This document shows positions 26,263 to 35,251 of a DNA stretch of 64,000 nt, piece after piece. Position 1 is the first letter of the stretch. The number at the start of each line of letters is the position of its first letter. A program made the translations under genes and the position numbers. The notes under the pieces were generated by a model, which made no database searches, was not told the DNA's origin, and was given only the letters and a program-made list of their open reading frames with translations. The stretch is from Ga0077555 sp964500805 (lineage in GTDB: Bacteria; Pseudomonadota; Alphaproteobacteria; Rhizobiales; Hyphomicrobiaceae), in the NCBI GenBank assembly GCA_964500805.1, contig CAZCQH010000002.1, positions 62,001-126,000 of the forward strand. Direction: 5' to 3'.

Positions 26263-26547
26263 TCAGCCGGAGATGTCCTCGCCAAAACCCGAATTGACAA
26301 GCTCAATGAGTGCGGCCAGTGCCTGCGGAGCTTCAGGTCCCTCCGCCTCGATGATCAGTGTGGAGCCGAGGCCCGCCGCCAGCATCATGAGCCCCATAAT
26401 CGACGTGCCTCCGACAGTCTGGCCCTCGCGCGTCACCCGGACGGAGGCGTTGAAGGTCTCGGCGCATTTGACGAACTTGGCAGACGCGCGGGCATGAAGG
26501 CCCTTTTTGTTCCGGATGCGAATTTCCGTCCTTGGTGGACCGGTCAT
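26263..26547 (-). CDS. HPr-family phosphocarrier protein
   Basis: The 94-aa protein matches HPr. The phosphorylated His is in RNKKGLHARASAKFVK, and the regulatory Ser site in GGTSIMGLMML. In Hyphomicrobiales HPr usually belongs to a regulatory PTS with EINtr, an EIIA-Man protein and HPr kinase. None of these is adjacent here; the upstream neighbour is tadG, which ends in its own terminator. A Ser/Thr at the HprK site is kept. The gene ends 16 bases from the convergent copper chaperone gene. Confidence 0.9.
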   Translation of the reverse strand: MTGPPRTEIRIRNKKGLHARASAKFVKCAETFNASVRVTREGQTVGGTSIMGLMMLAAGLGSTLIIEAEGPEAPQALAALIELVNSGFGEDISG

Positions 26548-26670
26548 GCCGTAAGCCCTGCCGCTTCGCTCATTTTTGCCGCTGTTCGATCATGATCATC
26601 ATGACCGAAGCTGGCATGATGCAGGCGTGTTATCAACGATGAGGCTGCTTCCGCTTGGGCGCTCAGATGA

Positions 26671-26693
26671 AAAAGGGTGCCGGCGAGGCACCC
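26671..26693 (-). terminator. Rho-independent terminator of the tadG-like gene
   Basis: On the minus strand GGGTGCC and GGCACCC form a 7-bp stem with a 5-base loop, followed by TTTTT (with the A-run on the plus strand). It lies about 60 bases after the stop of the TadG-like gene. A second GGGCACC/GGTGCTC hairpin lies just upstream of it. Confidence 0.7.
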
Positions 26694-26752
26694 CGAAACC
26701 AGGAAGCGGTTCTTGAGGAGCGGAGCACCCGGAGGTGCCCCGCGGTGGTCTC

Positions 26753-28273
26753 TTACTTTGCCAGATGCAGCGGCACCGTGCGGTAGGCGATCTCACGGAA
26801 CACCGCTTCGAGGGCCTCGGCGTTCTCGGCCAGGAAGGCGTGCGATTCATCGGTCGCACAGTAATTCAAGGTGTCGATGGCCGTCTGGCTGTCGAGCTTG
26901 AAGCCCACAGTAAAGATCTCGATGTTCTTTGCTTTCATTTCGCTGCAGAGGTCCTTGGCCTGCGCGACCGAGTCGCCCTGTCCCGACGCGTAGTAGGTAT
27001 TGTACTCGCCGTCGGTCATGAGCACCGCGATCTTCTTGTTCTTCGAGCCAACGGCGTTGTATGCCTTCGGTGCGCTGGTTCCGGTGAATACCGAAGACCA
27101 GGTCGGCGCAAGCGTGTACCAGGCCCAAGCCGTTCCGAGCTGACCGGCCGTGCCGCCCCACGTCGACATTGCGTCGATATGGCTCTTCAAGGCGGTGCGA
27201 TCCTGGCTCAAGCCCTTCACCTCCGAGCGCGGGCCGCTGGAGCTGCTCGTGCCGCAGCGCTGCGCATCCGTCAGGTTGGAGTACCAGGTAGCCGGGAAGT
27301 AGCTGCCCGAGTCCGGGGCTGCGTCGGTGAACGCGTTGGTCCCCGTGCGCTCGGTCGTGCAACGGCTGAGGTACTGGGTCGACGTGCTCGTACCCGTGCA
27401 GGTGCTGTAGGTCGTCGTGCACTGGGTTTCCCAGCCTCGGCATTCCGTGCCGCCGCGCCGCCAGCCGATGCAAACCTGCTGGCATGTCTGAACCGGATTA
27501 CAATTGTACGTGTAGGTGCTGGTCACGTCCTTGGTCAGCGGTTCGCCCGTTGCGACCTGAATGAGGCTGTCGCCGAGATAGATGCGTTGGGCGAACGGCG
27601 CCAAAGCGATCTTGGCCTTGGGCGTGCCGGTCGTCGGCAGCAGGATGTCGATGAATTTTTTCGAAGCCGTCTTCAGTGCATTGATCTTGGTCGTGCCGTC
27701 GCCTGAGTCCGAGGCCATGGAGCCCGTGATATCGAGCATCAGCGAGACTTCGACCTCCGCGAGATCGCCGCCCCCGGCGATGGACACCGTCGTCGTCGCC
27801 TCGGCATAGGCCGTCATGGTGATCGTTTCGATACCCATGAGCGAGAGGAACGGCGTTTTGACGGTGGTCGACCCGGTCATCGTCACCGTTTCGGTCTGCG
27901 GGTCGAGCGTCAAAGTCATGGTTGCGCCTTCGGGCACCTGTTCCATGGATGCCGAGAAGAACTTCGAGCCATGGCTGGTCGCCTTGTCGACGTCATGGTT
28001 CGGATCGTTGACGTACTGGCTTGCGGCGGCCAATGCGGCGGCGTCCATGGACTGCTGCAGCTTGGCCTTCAGCGAGTAGGCACGGCCGAAGTCGATGGCA
28101 CCTCCGACTGCGCCAACGACGACGAACGAGGTAAGGCCGAAGATCAAAGCAACGTTGCCGCGCTCGTTCTTTGCGAAGGAGTGGGCAGAATTCGTCAGCG
28201 TCCCCACCGCACGGGTCAACTTGCGGCCAAGACGCTTGGCAACTCTTACCGGCTGCCTCAGAGCATCAAACAC
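26753..28273 (-). CDS. TadG-like pilus/surface protein with TadE-like anchor and VWA domain
   Basis: The 506-aa protein starts with a basic leader and a TadE/TadG-type anchor (ERGNVALIFGLTSFVVVGAVGGAIDFGRA). A long low-complexity Thr/Ser region and a von Willebrand A domain follow. The MIDAS motif is present as DITGSMASD, with later T and D residues in VLMTDGEYNT. A Cys-rich loop of about ten Cys with many Thr lies mid-domain. Such proteins belong to Flp/Tad pilus systems or stand alone as surface adhesins; no other tad gene is adjacent. The start is GTG 28273, preceded at six bases by a perfect AGGAGG (28280-28285). An upstream ATG at 28357 lies in AT-rich promoter DNA and is rejected. Confidence 0.82.
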   Translation of the reverse strand: MFDALRQPVRVAKRLGRKLTRAVGTLTNSAHSFAKNERGNVALIFGLTSFVVVGAVGGAIDFGRAYSLKAKLQQSMDAAALAAASQYVNDPNHDVDKATSHGSKFFSASMEQVPEGATMTLTLDPQTETVTMTGSTTVKTPFLSLMGIETITMTAYAEATTTVSIAGGGDLAEVEVSLMLDITGSMASDSGDGTTKINALKTASKKFIDILLPTTGTPKAKIALAPFAQRIYLGDSLIQVATGEPLTKDVTSTYTYNCNPVQTCQQVCIGWRRGGTECRGWETQCTTTYSTCTGTSTSTQYLSRCTTERTGTNAFTDAAPDSGSYFPATWYSNLTDAQRCGTSSSSGPRSEVKGLSQDRTALKSHIDAMSTWGGTAGQLGTAWAWYTLAPTWSSVFTGTSAPKAYNAVGSKNKKIAVLMTDGEYNTYYASGQGDSVAQAKDLCSEMKAKNIEIFTVGFKLDSQTAIDTLNYCATDESHAFLAENAEALEAVFREIAYRTVPLHLAK

Positions 28274-28375
28274 GATACGCCTCCTAAGAGTACACAACGT
28301 ACCTGCGGAATATATATTCACATAAATTGCTGAATTATTAAATATCCTCAGGCTCAAGATCTTTTTCTATTGCGA

Positions 28376-28416
28376 TTTTTACTTCAATTTACTTGAATTT
28401 GCATAGATTTTTACTT
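28376..28416. promoter_or_regulatory. AT-rich tract with direct and inverted repeats between tadG-like gene and ahcY
   Basis: The 28300-28435 stretch is much richer in A and T than its surroundings. It contains two copies of TTTTTACTT (28376-28384 and 28408-28416), 32 bases apart or about three helix turns. Between them is the inverted repeat TTCAA-N5-TTGAA (28383-28397). The layout suggests regulator or nucleoid-protein binding at the divergent promoters. The whole gap between genes is 380 bases and holds no gene. Confidence 0.4.
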
Positions 28417-28495
28417 ATCGAATTTACGTCGAGTTAACCGCGGGTCATCTCCCGACCGCGTATGGAGAGCCCTCAGCAACGATGCGCAGAAGGAC

Positions 28496-28511
28496 ATAAA
28501 GATTTCTTTAT
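28496..28511. promoter_or_regulatory. 16-bp palindromic operator upstream of ahcY (SahR-like)
   Basis: ATAAAGATTTCTTTAT is a perfect palindrome (ATAAAGA-TT-TCTTTAT), about 143 bases before the ahcY start. A second, smaller inverted repeat CATTG-TTG-CAATG follows at 28514-28526. AT-rich palindromes of this kind before ahcY and met genes in Alphaproteobacteria are targets of the ArsR-family regulator SahR. The match is from memory of the motif, not from a search. Confidence 0.5.
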
Positions 28512-28653
28512 ATCATTGTTGCAATGCCGTCTTTTTGGAGATATGAGACCGCTTGGTCGCGGCAGCACGAAGTACGGCTGCCAGTTTTGCCCTGGCAAGA
28601 AGCCGCGCCTTCCAATCAGACCCTCGATCGTCGAACCACCAAGGAACTGACGC

Positions 28654-30057
28654 ATGACTGCAGCGAAGGATTTCGTCGTCAAAGACATCGGGCTCGCCGA
28701 CTGGGGCCGGAAAGAGATTGCCATCGCCGAGACCGAGATGCCGGGCCTGATGGCGACCCGGGCCGAGTATGGTCCCAAGCAGCCGCTGAAAGGGGCCCGC
28801 ATCGCTGGCTCCCTCCACATGACCATTCAGACGGCGGTTCTCATTGAGACGCTGGCGGCCCTGGGTGCCGATGTCCGGTGGGCCTCCTGCAATATCTATT
28901 CGACCCAGGATCATGCAGCGGCCGCTATCGCAGCGCGCGGCATCCCAGTGTTTGCAATCAAGGGCGAGAGCCTGACCGACTATTGGGAGTATACGCGCAA
29001 GATCTTGGAGTGGGGTGACGGCGGTACGCCCAACATGATTCTCGATGACGGTGGCGATGCAACCATGCTCGTCCATTACGGTTTGAGGGCCGAGAAGGGC
29101 GACACTGCGTTCCTGGACAAGGCGGCCAACGAGGAGGAGACGATTTTCTTCGCCCTCATCAAGCGGACGCTGAAGGAAAAGCCCGGTTGGTTCGCCAAGC
29201 TTGCCGCCGGCATCAAGGGCGTGTCCGAGGAAACGACCACGGGCGTGCATCGCCTCTACAACATGGCGAAGGAAGGCAAGCTGCTCTTCCCCGCCATCAA
29301 CGTCAACGACTCGGTGACCAAGTCGAAGTTCGACAACCTCTACGGCTGCCGTGAGTCCCTGGTCGATGGAATTCGTCGCGGCACGGACGTCATGATGGCC
29401 GGCAAGGTGGCAATGGTGGCAGGCTTTGGCGACGTTGGTAAGGGGTCGGCCGCCTCGCTGCGGCAAGCCGGCTGCCGCGTGATGGTATCGGAAGTCGATC
29501 CGATCTGTGCTCTGCAAGCTGCCATGGAGGGCTATGAGGTGACCACCATGGAGGATGCCGCGCCTCGGGCCGACATCTTTGTTACCGCGACTGGCAATAT
29601 CGACGTGATCACAGTCGATCACATGCGGAAGATGAAAGACCGCGCAATCGTGTGCAACATCGGACACTTCGACTCTGAGATCCAGGTTGCAGCGTTGAAG
29701 AATTTCAAATGGCACAGCATCAAGCCGCAGGTCGATGAGATCGAGTTCCCGGACGGCAAACGGATCATCCTGCTCTCGGAAGGCCGATTGGTGAACCTCG
29801 GGAACGCGATGGGCCATCCGTCGTTCGTGATGTCGGCCTCTTTCACCAACCAGACCTTGGCGCAGATCGAACTCTTCACGAAGCCCGGCCAGTACGAGAA
29901 GAAGGTCTATACCTTGCCGAAGCACCTCGATGAGAAGGTTGCCTCGCTGCACTTGGAAAAAATCGGGGTGAAGCTGACCAAGCTTTCGGAGCAGCAGTCC
30001 GAGTATATCTCGGTACCCCAGCAGGGGCCCTTCAAGCCGGACCATTACCGCTACTGA
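28654..30057 (+). CDS. ahcY: Adenosylhomocysteinase
   Basis: The 467-aa enzyme hydrolyses S-adenosylhomocysteine to adenosine and homocysteine, clearing the by-product of methylation. It has SLHMTIQTAVLIETL, the substrate motif SCNIYSTQDHAAAAI, the NAD-binding VAGFGDVGKGSAASL, and the C-terminal FKPDHYRY with the conserved Lys and Tyr. The ~40-residue insertion typical of bacterial forms is present (DTAFLDKAANEEETIFFALI). AAGGAA precedes ATG 28654. A palindromic operator at 28496 suggests control by SAH. The gene is followed by a hairpin at 30067-30087. Confidence 0.97.
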   Translation: MTAAKDFVVKDIGLADWGRKEIAIAETEMPGLMATRAEYGPKQPLKGARIAGSLHMTIQTAVLIETLAALGADVRWASCNIYSTQDHAAAAIAARGIPVFAIKGESLTDYWEYTRKILEWGDGGTPNMILDDGGDATMLVHYGLRAEKGDTAFLDKAANEEETIFFALIKRTLKEKPGWFAKLAAGIKGVSEETTTGVHRLYNMAKEGKLLFPAINVNDSVTKSKFDNLYGCRESLVDGIRRGTDVMMAGKVAMVAGFGDVGKGSAASLRQAGCRVMVSEVDPICALQAAMEGYEVTTMEDAAPRADIFVTATGNIDVITVDHMRKMKDRAIVCNIGHFDSEIQVAALKNFKWHSIKPQVDEIEFPDGKRIILLSEGRLVNLGNAMGHPSFVMSASFTNQTLAQIELFTKPGQYEKKVYTLPKHLDEKVASLHLEKIGVKLTKLSEQQSEYISVPQQGPFKPDHYRY

Positions 30058-30066
30058 GCTGGTTCT

Positions 30067-30087
30067 CCGGCGACGCGTTAGCGCCGG
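30067..30087 (+). terminator. Hairpin after ahcY
   Basis: CCGGCG (30067-30072) pairs with CGCCGG (30082-30087) just after the ahcY stop. There is no U-run. A second GGGGGTGG/GGCTGCCCCC-type hairpin follows near 30116-30140. Either could end the ahcY transcript. The rest of the 323-base gap up to 30381 shows no gene. Confidence 0.4.
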
Positions 30088-30380
30088 GTGGCCGCCAGTG
30101 GTCAATCTATAGTTAGGGGGTGGCTGGTATGGCTGCCCCCATATCTATTGTGGCAAGAACAAGTGTTCCGTGGGTGTGGCGTGTTGAGCGCAGTCGCCGC
30201 GTGGTTATTGTTCTAAAAAGGAAATTTACGATCCGGTTTCGTCTGGACTCTGGTCAGCGAATCGGTTCGCGGCCATAATGATTGGCGATTCGTTTCCCCA
30301 ACAGTTCTGGGCCGTTCCGCCCTGTCCACAGGATTGTCACGCGTTGCCAAGGACGTGCGAGCCGCCACCCGCGGAGCACA

Positions 30381-32927
30381 ATGCACATCGCAGGCAATTC
30401 GAGCCGGGTCACTATTCGTGGAGAGCTCTTGCTGCTGCTCGCAGCGAGCCTCTCGTGCGTCGTCGTGCTGATCGTGGCTGTTGTGGACGCCGGTCCGGTG
30501 GTGTTCGGCTCGCTGCACCTCGCCCATCTTCTGGCGTTGGCGCTGGTCGGTGGAACTCTAGCGGTGGCCTGCGCGCTGCTCTGGACGTCAACGGGGGCCG
30601 CTCGTGCAATCTCGCGCCGACGCCAAGACGAGGTGGCAGAGCTGCGGCGGAATTTGGCGGCGGCTGAAGCGATTCTGAAGGCGGAGCCACAAGTCCTGAT
30701 CTACTGGCTGCCCAACGAAGGCGTGAAGATCGCGGTGCATTCGCTGACCTCGGTCCCCGGCCTGCCCGAGAATCCGAACACTCTGGTGCACTTCGGCCAA
30801 TGGCTCGAGGCAGCAGGTGCGCGAGATCTGAAAGCTGGTCTCGACCAGCTGTTCACGATCGGTCGGCCTTTCAATCTGCTGCTGCGCACGACGGCTGGAG
30901 GGCACGTCGAGGCTGATGGACGCGTGTCTGGGGCGCGTGCAATTCTGCGTTTGCGCGACGTGGCAGGCTCGCGGCGCGATCTGGCAAGGATCATGGACCA
31001 GCATCGCGGGCTGGCACGAGACATTACGCTCAGCCGGTCGCTTTTTGGCGCACTACCCATGCCGGTTTGGATACGGGGCACGGACGGGCGTATCGAATGG
31101 GTCAACAAGGCCTACGTGACGGCGGTCGAGGCGGCGGACGAGGCCGAGGTGCGCGAACGTCAGATCGAGTTGCTCGAGACACGCCAGAGGCTGGAGGTAC
31201 GCCTCGCGCTCTCACGCGGCGAAATGTTTGCCAAACGCATGTCGCTCAACATTGCGGGCACGCGCAAAGCCCACGATGTCATGATCATTCCTCTCGGTGA
31301 GTCGTGTGCCGCAGCGGCGATTGACGTTTCGGTCGAAGAGAATGCGCAAGGCAAGCTCGACCGCCAGATCGAAGCCTACGACCGCACGCTAGACCGCGTC
31401 GCAACAGCTGTGGCTATTTTCGACAAGACACGTCGACTGACGTTTTTCAACACCGCGTTCCAGACATTGTGGCAATTCGACTCGGAGTGGCTGGCCGGTC
31501 ATCCGGCCGACGGTCAGATTCTCGATCGTCTCAGAGAGGCCTCACGGCTGCCCGAGGTGGTGAGCCTCACCGACAGCGTCACCGGGGGCAAGCGTGCGAC
31601 CGAGGCCGTCAACTACAAGGAGTGGAAAGCCCGCGTTTTGAGTTACGCCAAAGCCGAGACCGCGCATGAGGAGGGCTGGCACCTTCCCGATGGTCGAACG
31701 CTGCACGTCACGATCGAGCCCCGACCCGACGGCGGTGTCACGCACTTCTATGACGATGTGACGGAACGGCTGGCTCTTGAAAGTCGTTTCAACGCCATGA
31801 TCGATGTCCAGCGCGAGACGCTCAACAACCTGAAAGAAGGCGTCGCGGTGTTCGGTACCGACGGGCGTCTCAGGCTTTTCAACTCAGCATTCGAGAGGAT
31901 CTGGAAGCTTTCGGGTCGGATGCTCAAGGACAGCCCGCACATCGAAGCAATCATTTCGCAATGCCGGGTTCTCTATGATGATCCCAAAGCGTTGTCGGGA
32001 ATTGCGAGGACCGTCACGCAGTTTTCAGATAAACGCGAGCCGCTCGAAGGTCAGATGACTCGGGCTGACCAGAGCGTAGTCGATTTTGCCGCCTTGCCGC
32101 TGCCGGACGGTGGCACGTTGGTGACTTTTGCCGATGTCACGGTGTCGAAGCGCTACGAGCGCGCGCTCCTCGAGCGCAACGAGGCGCTCGTTGCTGCTGA
32201 CCGTTTGAAGAGTCAGTTCATCAGTCACGTGTCATACGAGCTCAGAACGCCGCTGACCAATATCATTGGCTTCACCGAGCTGCTGGAAAGTCCGAGGACG
32301 GGTGAACTCAATTTGAAGCAGCGCGAATATCTCAGCGACGTTTCAGCATCGTCCAAGACGCTGCTCTCGATAATCGACGATATTCTCGACCTGGCGAATA
32401 TGGACGCCGGTTCGCTGGAGCTGAAGGTGGCACCGGTCAAGGTGGCACCTATTGTCGAGGCTGCAGTACTGGGCATCAAGGAGCGGGCAAGTCGCAGCCG
32501 GATCAAGCTGGAGGTCGAGATCGCGCCGCAGATCTCGGACTTTGTCGCGGATGCTGCACGCGTCCGGCAAATCCTTTATAATCTCCTTTCCAATGCCATC
32601 GGCTTCTCGAACTCAGGTGGCTCAGTCAAGCTTGCATGTTGGCGTGAGAAGAGCATGGTTTCGTTCGCAGTCACCGACCATGGCGTCGGCATCCCCAAGG
32701 AACAGCAGCATCTGGTCCTCGAACGCTTCGTGTCACGCACGCAAGGCTCTAAGCATCGTGGAGTTGGTTTGGGACTTTCGATCGTGAAGAATCTCGTCGA
32801 GCTGCACGGCGGAGAGGTTTTACTCGAGTCAGAGCCAGGCCGCGGCACGACAGTGACGGTCCGCTTTCCCGAGAGGGGGCCCCGTGCATTGGAAAGCGGC
32901 AGCGTTCCAGTCACGGTCCGCGCGTGA
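30381..32927 (+). CDS. Membrane-bound PAS-domain sensor histidine kinase
   Basis: The 848-aa kinase has two N-terminal transmembrane helices (LLLLLAASLSCVVVLIVAVV and LLALALVGGTLAVACALLW). Three or four PAS modules follow, at about 220-330, 340-440 and 475-590. The transmitter has His616 in ISHVSYELRTPLTNIIGF, the N box in QILYNLLSNAIGFS, DHGVGI, and GVGLGLSIVKNLVELHGG. No receiver is fused, and no response regulator gene is adjacent. In related genomes a kinase of this layout sits between ahcY and tsaE, which matches this order. GGAG precedes ATG 30381. Its stop overlaps the tsaE-amgK start as GTGA. Confidence 0.88.
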   Translation: MHIAGNSSRVTIRGELLLLLAASLSCVVVLIVAVVDAGPVVFGSLHLAHLLALALVGGTLAVACALLWTSTGAARAISRRRQDEVAELRRNLAAAEAILKAEPQVLIYWLPNEGVKIAVHSLTSVPGLPENPNTLVHFGQWLEAAGARDLKAGLDQLFTIGRPFNLLLRTTAGGHVEADGRVSGARAILRLRDVAGSRRDLARIMDQHRGLARDITLSRSLFGALPMPVWIRGTDGRIEWVNKAYVTAVEAADEAEVRERQIELLETRQRLEVRLALSRGEMFAKRMSLNIAGTRKAHDVMIIPLGESCAAAAIDVSVEENAQGKLDRQIEAYDRTLDRVATAVAIFDKTRRLTFFNTAFQTLWQFDSEWLAGHPADGQILDRLREASRLPEVVSLTDSVTGGKRATEAVNYKEWKARVLSYAKAETAHEEGWHLPDGRTLHVTIEPRPDGGVTHFYDDVTERLALESRFNAMIDVQRETLNNLKEGVAVFGTDGRLRLFNSAFERIWKLSGRMLKDSPHIEAIISQCRVLYDDPKALSGIARTVTQFSDKREPLEGQMTRADQSVVDFAALPLPDGGTLVTFADVTVSKRYERALLERNEALVAADRLKSQFISHVSYELRTPLTNIIGFTELLESPRTGELNLKQREYLSDVSASSKTLLSIIDDILDLANMDAGSLELKVAPVKVAPIVEAAVLGIKERASRSRIKLEVEIAPQISDFVADAARVRQILYNLLSNAIGFSNSGGSVKLACWREKSMVSFAVTDHGVGIPKEQQHLVLERFVSRTQGSKHRGVGLGLSIVKNLVELHGGEVLLESEPGRGTTVTVRFPERGPRALESGSVPVTVRA

Positions 32928-34480
32928 CTGCGCTGTGGCTCATTCCAGCAGCAAGCCTTGACGATGTGAATTGGCTTGCCGGGCTCATGGCGCTGAAACT
33001 GCGCCCCGGTGAAGCAGTATTGCTTCGCGGTGACCTTGGGGCCGGCAAGACGACGTTTGCGCGCGCGCTCATCCGGACACTACTGCAAGAGAGTGATACA
33101 GAAATCCCAAGTCCGACATTTCCGTTGGTTCAGACCTATACCTCTCCGCGATTTCCGATCGCACATTTTGATTTCTATCGGTTGACGGGTGAGGGGGAGC
33201 TGGAGGAGATCGGCTTTGGCGAGGCGTTGCGGGACGGCATTGCGGTCGTCGAGTGGCCAGAACGGGCCGAAGGTGTACTGCCTTCGAGCCGATGGGAGAT
33301 TCGCTTCGATGCGGGGCAGGACGCCGCGCATCGACGCCTGTCGGTTAGCGGCGCCGGCGATGTCGCAGAGCGCCTCAATCGCTGTCGAGGGCTGCACGGA
33401 TTTCTTCAACGGTCCGCTCAAGTGGCGGCGGCGGTTGCATCGGGACAGGCGCAGATCGCCTATCTGCAGGGTGATGCCTCACACCGGACCTATGCGCGTG
33501 TTGCGGCGGCCGGGCAGCGGTTCATTCTGATGGACAGTCCGCGCATGCCAGACGGGCCGCCGGTCAGAGGCGCCTTGCCGTACAGCCGGATTGCGCATCT
33601 CGCGGAGGACGTGCGGCCGTTCGTTGCCATAGGTGCCGCGCTGGAGCGTGCGGGCTTTTCGGTGCCGAAGATGTTCGCGGCAGACCTCGTACAGGGTTTT
33701 CTATTACTCGAAGATCTTGGCGATCTGACCTACGGGCGTGCCCTGGCAGAAGGGCACTCGCAGCGCGAGCTCTATCTGGCCATGGTCGACGCGCTCGTGC
33801 ATCTGCGCGCGCATCCGTTGCCGACCGAGTTGCCGCTGCCCGATGGCTCGACCTATCGCCTGCCGCGGTTCGATCGTGCAGCGCTGGAGATCGAAACGGG
33901 TTTGCTGCTCGACTGGTATTGGCCGGCGGTGAAGGGCGCTTCCTGCCCGGATGCAATCCGGCGCGAATTTGAGGCATTATGGTCGCCGGTGCTCGATCGC
34001 ATGCTTGCCGAGCCGGCAGGAATCTTTTTGCGCGATGTCCATTCGCCCAATCTGTTCTGGCTGCCGGACCGGCCAGCGCCACGCAATGTCGGTCTCATCG
34101 ACTTCCAGGATGCTCTTGCCGAGCACTGGGCCTACGATCTCGCGTCGTTGCTGCAGGACGCCCGGCTCGACGTGCCGGAAGCACTCGAAATGGAAGGATT
34201 GGAGCGATACTGCTCCGTTGTCAGCGATGCCGAGGCTGAGTTCGACGAGCACGCATTTCGAGCGGCCTATGCGGCGTTCGGGGCTCAACGGAACACCCGG
34301 CTTATCGGGCTCTGGGTGCGCCTTCTGAAACGCGATGGCAAGCCTCAATACCTGCAGCATATGACGCGGACGTGGGCCTATCTCGGCCGGAACCTAACAC
34401 ATCCTAGCCTCAACAAATTGAAGGCCTGGTACGATCACCACTTGCCCGAATCTGTGCGCAACGCACCGATCCAGTCGTGA
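32924..34480 (+). CDS. Fusion of TsaE (t6A synthesis ATPase) and AmgK-type amino-sugar kinase
   Basis: The 518-aa protein joins two enzymes. Residues 1-150 are TsaE: Walker A LRGDLGAGKTTFARALI, then SPTFPLVQTY and HFDFYRL. TsaE works with TsaBCD in making t6A37 in tRNA. Residues ~165-510 are an APH-fold kinase with LQGDASHRTYARV, LLLEDLGDLTYGR, the catalytic loop FLRDVHSPNLFWLP and the metal loop LIDFQDALAEHWAYDL. These match AmgK, the anomeric kinase for N-acetylmuramate and N-acetylglucosamine. The next gene is the AmgK partner MurU. The start is GTG 32924, overlapping the kinase stop by four bases. Confidence 0.88.
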   Translation: MTALWLIPAASLDDVNWLAGLMALKLRPGEAVLLRGDLGAGKTTFARALIRTLLQESDTEIPSPTFPLVQTYTSPRFPIAHFDFYRLTGEGELEEIGFGEALRDGIAVVEWPERAEGVLPSSRWEIRFDAGQDAAHRRLSVSGAGDVAERLNRCRGLHGFLQRSAQVAAAVASGQAQIAYLQGDASHRTYARVAAAGQRFILMDSPRMPDGPPVRGALPYSRIAHLAEDVRPFVAIGAALERAGFSVPKMFAADLVQGFLLLEDLGDLTYGRALAEGHSQRELYLAMVDALVHLRAHPLPTELPLPDGSTYRLPRFDRAALEIETGLLLDWYWPAVKGASCPDAIRREFEALWSPVLDRMLAEPAGIFLRDVHSPNLFWLPDRPAPRNVGLIDFQDALAEHWAYDLASLLQDARLDVPEALEMEGLERYCSVVSDAEAEFDEHAFRAAYAAFGAQRNTRLIGLWVRLLKRDGKPQYLQHMTRTWAYLGRNLTHPSLNKLKAWYDHHLPESVRNAPIQS

Positions 34481-34513
34481 CGCTGCAACCCAGGCGCGGT
34501 ATGTGGTTCGCCC

Positions 34514-35251
34514 ATGGGGCCAACTTCGACAAAAGCGTTTGTCCTTGCGGCGGGGCTCGGAACTCGAATGCGTCCGGTGACCGACCGTGTGCCGAAGCCG
34601 CTCGTGCCGCTCGGCGGGCGGGCGCTAATCGATCACGTGTTGGACCGGATCGCCGCGGCGGGGATCGGCGAAGCAGTTGTCAACGTGCATTACAAGGCGG
34701 AGCTGATCGAGGCGCACCTGGCTGCGCGTGCTGCTACGGGTGAAAAACCTCAGATTTGGATTTCCGACGAACGGTTGCGGCTGCTCGATACGGGGGGCGG
34801 GGTGCGAAAAGCACTTCCGTTGCTCGGTCAGGCGCCGTTCCTCGTGCATAACTCCGATACGGTTTGGCTGGAGCGGGGCAACTCGAATCTGGCGCAGTTG
34901 ATGGCAACGTTCGATGTGTCTCGAATGGATGCACTGATGCTGCTCGCCGATCGCGCAACTAGCCTTGGCTACAGCGGACGCGGTGATTTCCATCTAGCGA
35001 ACGATGGGCGCCTTGTCCGTGCAGGCGCGGGCGAGCATGTCCCGTACGTGTTTGCGGGTGCGTCGATGACGTCGACGCGACTGCTGCGGGATACACTCGA
35101 GGAGCCGTTCTCGCTCAACCGCGTGTGGAATCGAGCATTGGCGGAAGGCCGCCTCTACGGGCTGGTGCTCGATGGCACTTGGATGCATGTCGGGGATCCC
35201 GTGGCCTTGCAAGAGGCGGAAAGGCTGATGGCCGATGGCGCGGCGTCCTAA
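34514..35251 (+). CDS. murU: N-acetylmuramate-1-phosphate uridylyltransferase MurU
   Basis: The 245-aa protein is a sugar-1-phosphate nucleotidyltransferase. The signature is FVLAAGLGTRMRPVTDRVPKPLVPLGGRALIDH, split here by domain turns; Asp residues for magnesium appear in HNSDTVWLE and GTWMHVGDP. Next to AmgK it is best read as MurU, which makes UDP-MurNAc directly from recycled MurNAc-1-P. This by-passes MurA and gives intrinsic fosfomycin tolerance in organisms that have it. ATG 34514 lies 33 bases after the tsaE-amgK stop. Its last 17 bases overlap addB. Confidence 0.85.
   Translation: MGPTSTKAFVLAAGLGTRMRPVTDRVPKPLVPLGGRALIDHVLDRIAAAGIGEAVVNVHYKAELIEAHLAARAATGEKPQIWISDERLRLLDTGGGVRKALPLLGQAPFLVHNSDTVWLERGNSNLAQLMATFDVSRMDALMLLADRATSLGYSGRGDFHLANDGRLVRAGAGEHVPYVFAGASMTSTRLLRDTLEEPFSLNRVWNRALAEGRLYGLVLDGTWMHVGDPVALQEAERLMADGAAS

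Noticed and set aside
25494..26306. 270-codon minus-strand frame opposite the copper chaperone
   Set aside because: It is antisense to two well-supported genes (amidase end and PCu(A)C) and its translation shows no domain.
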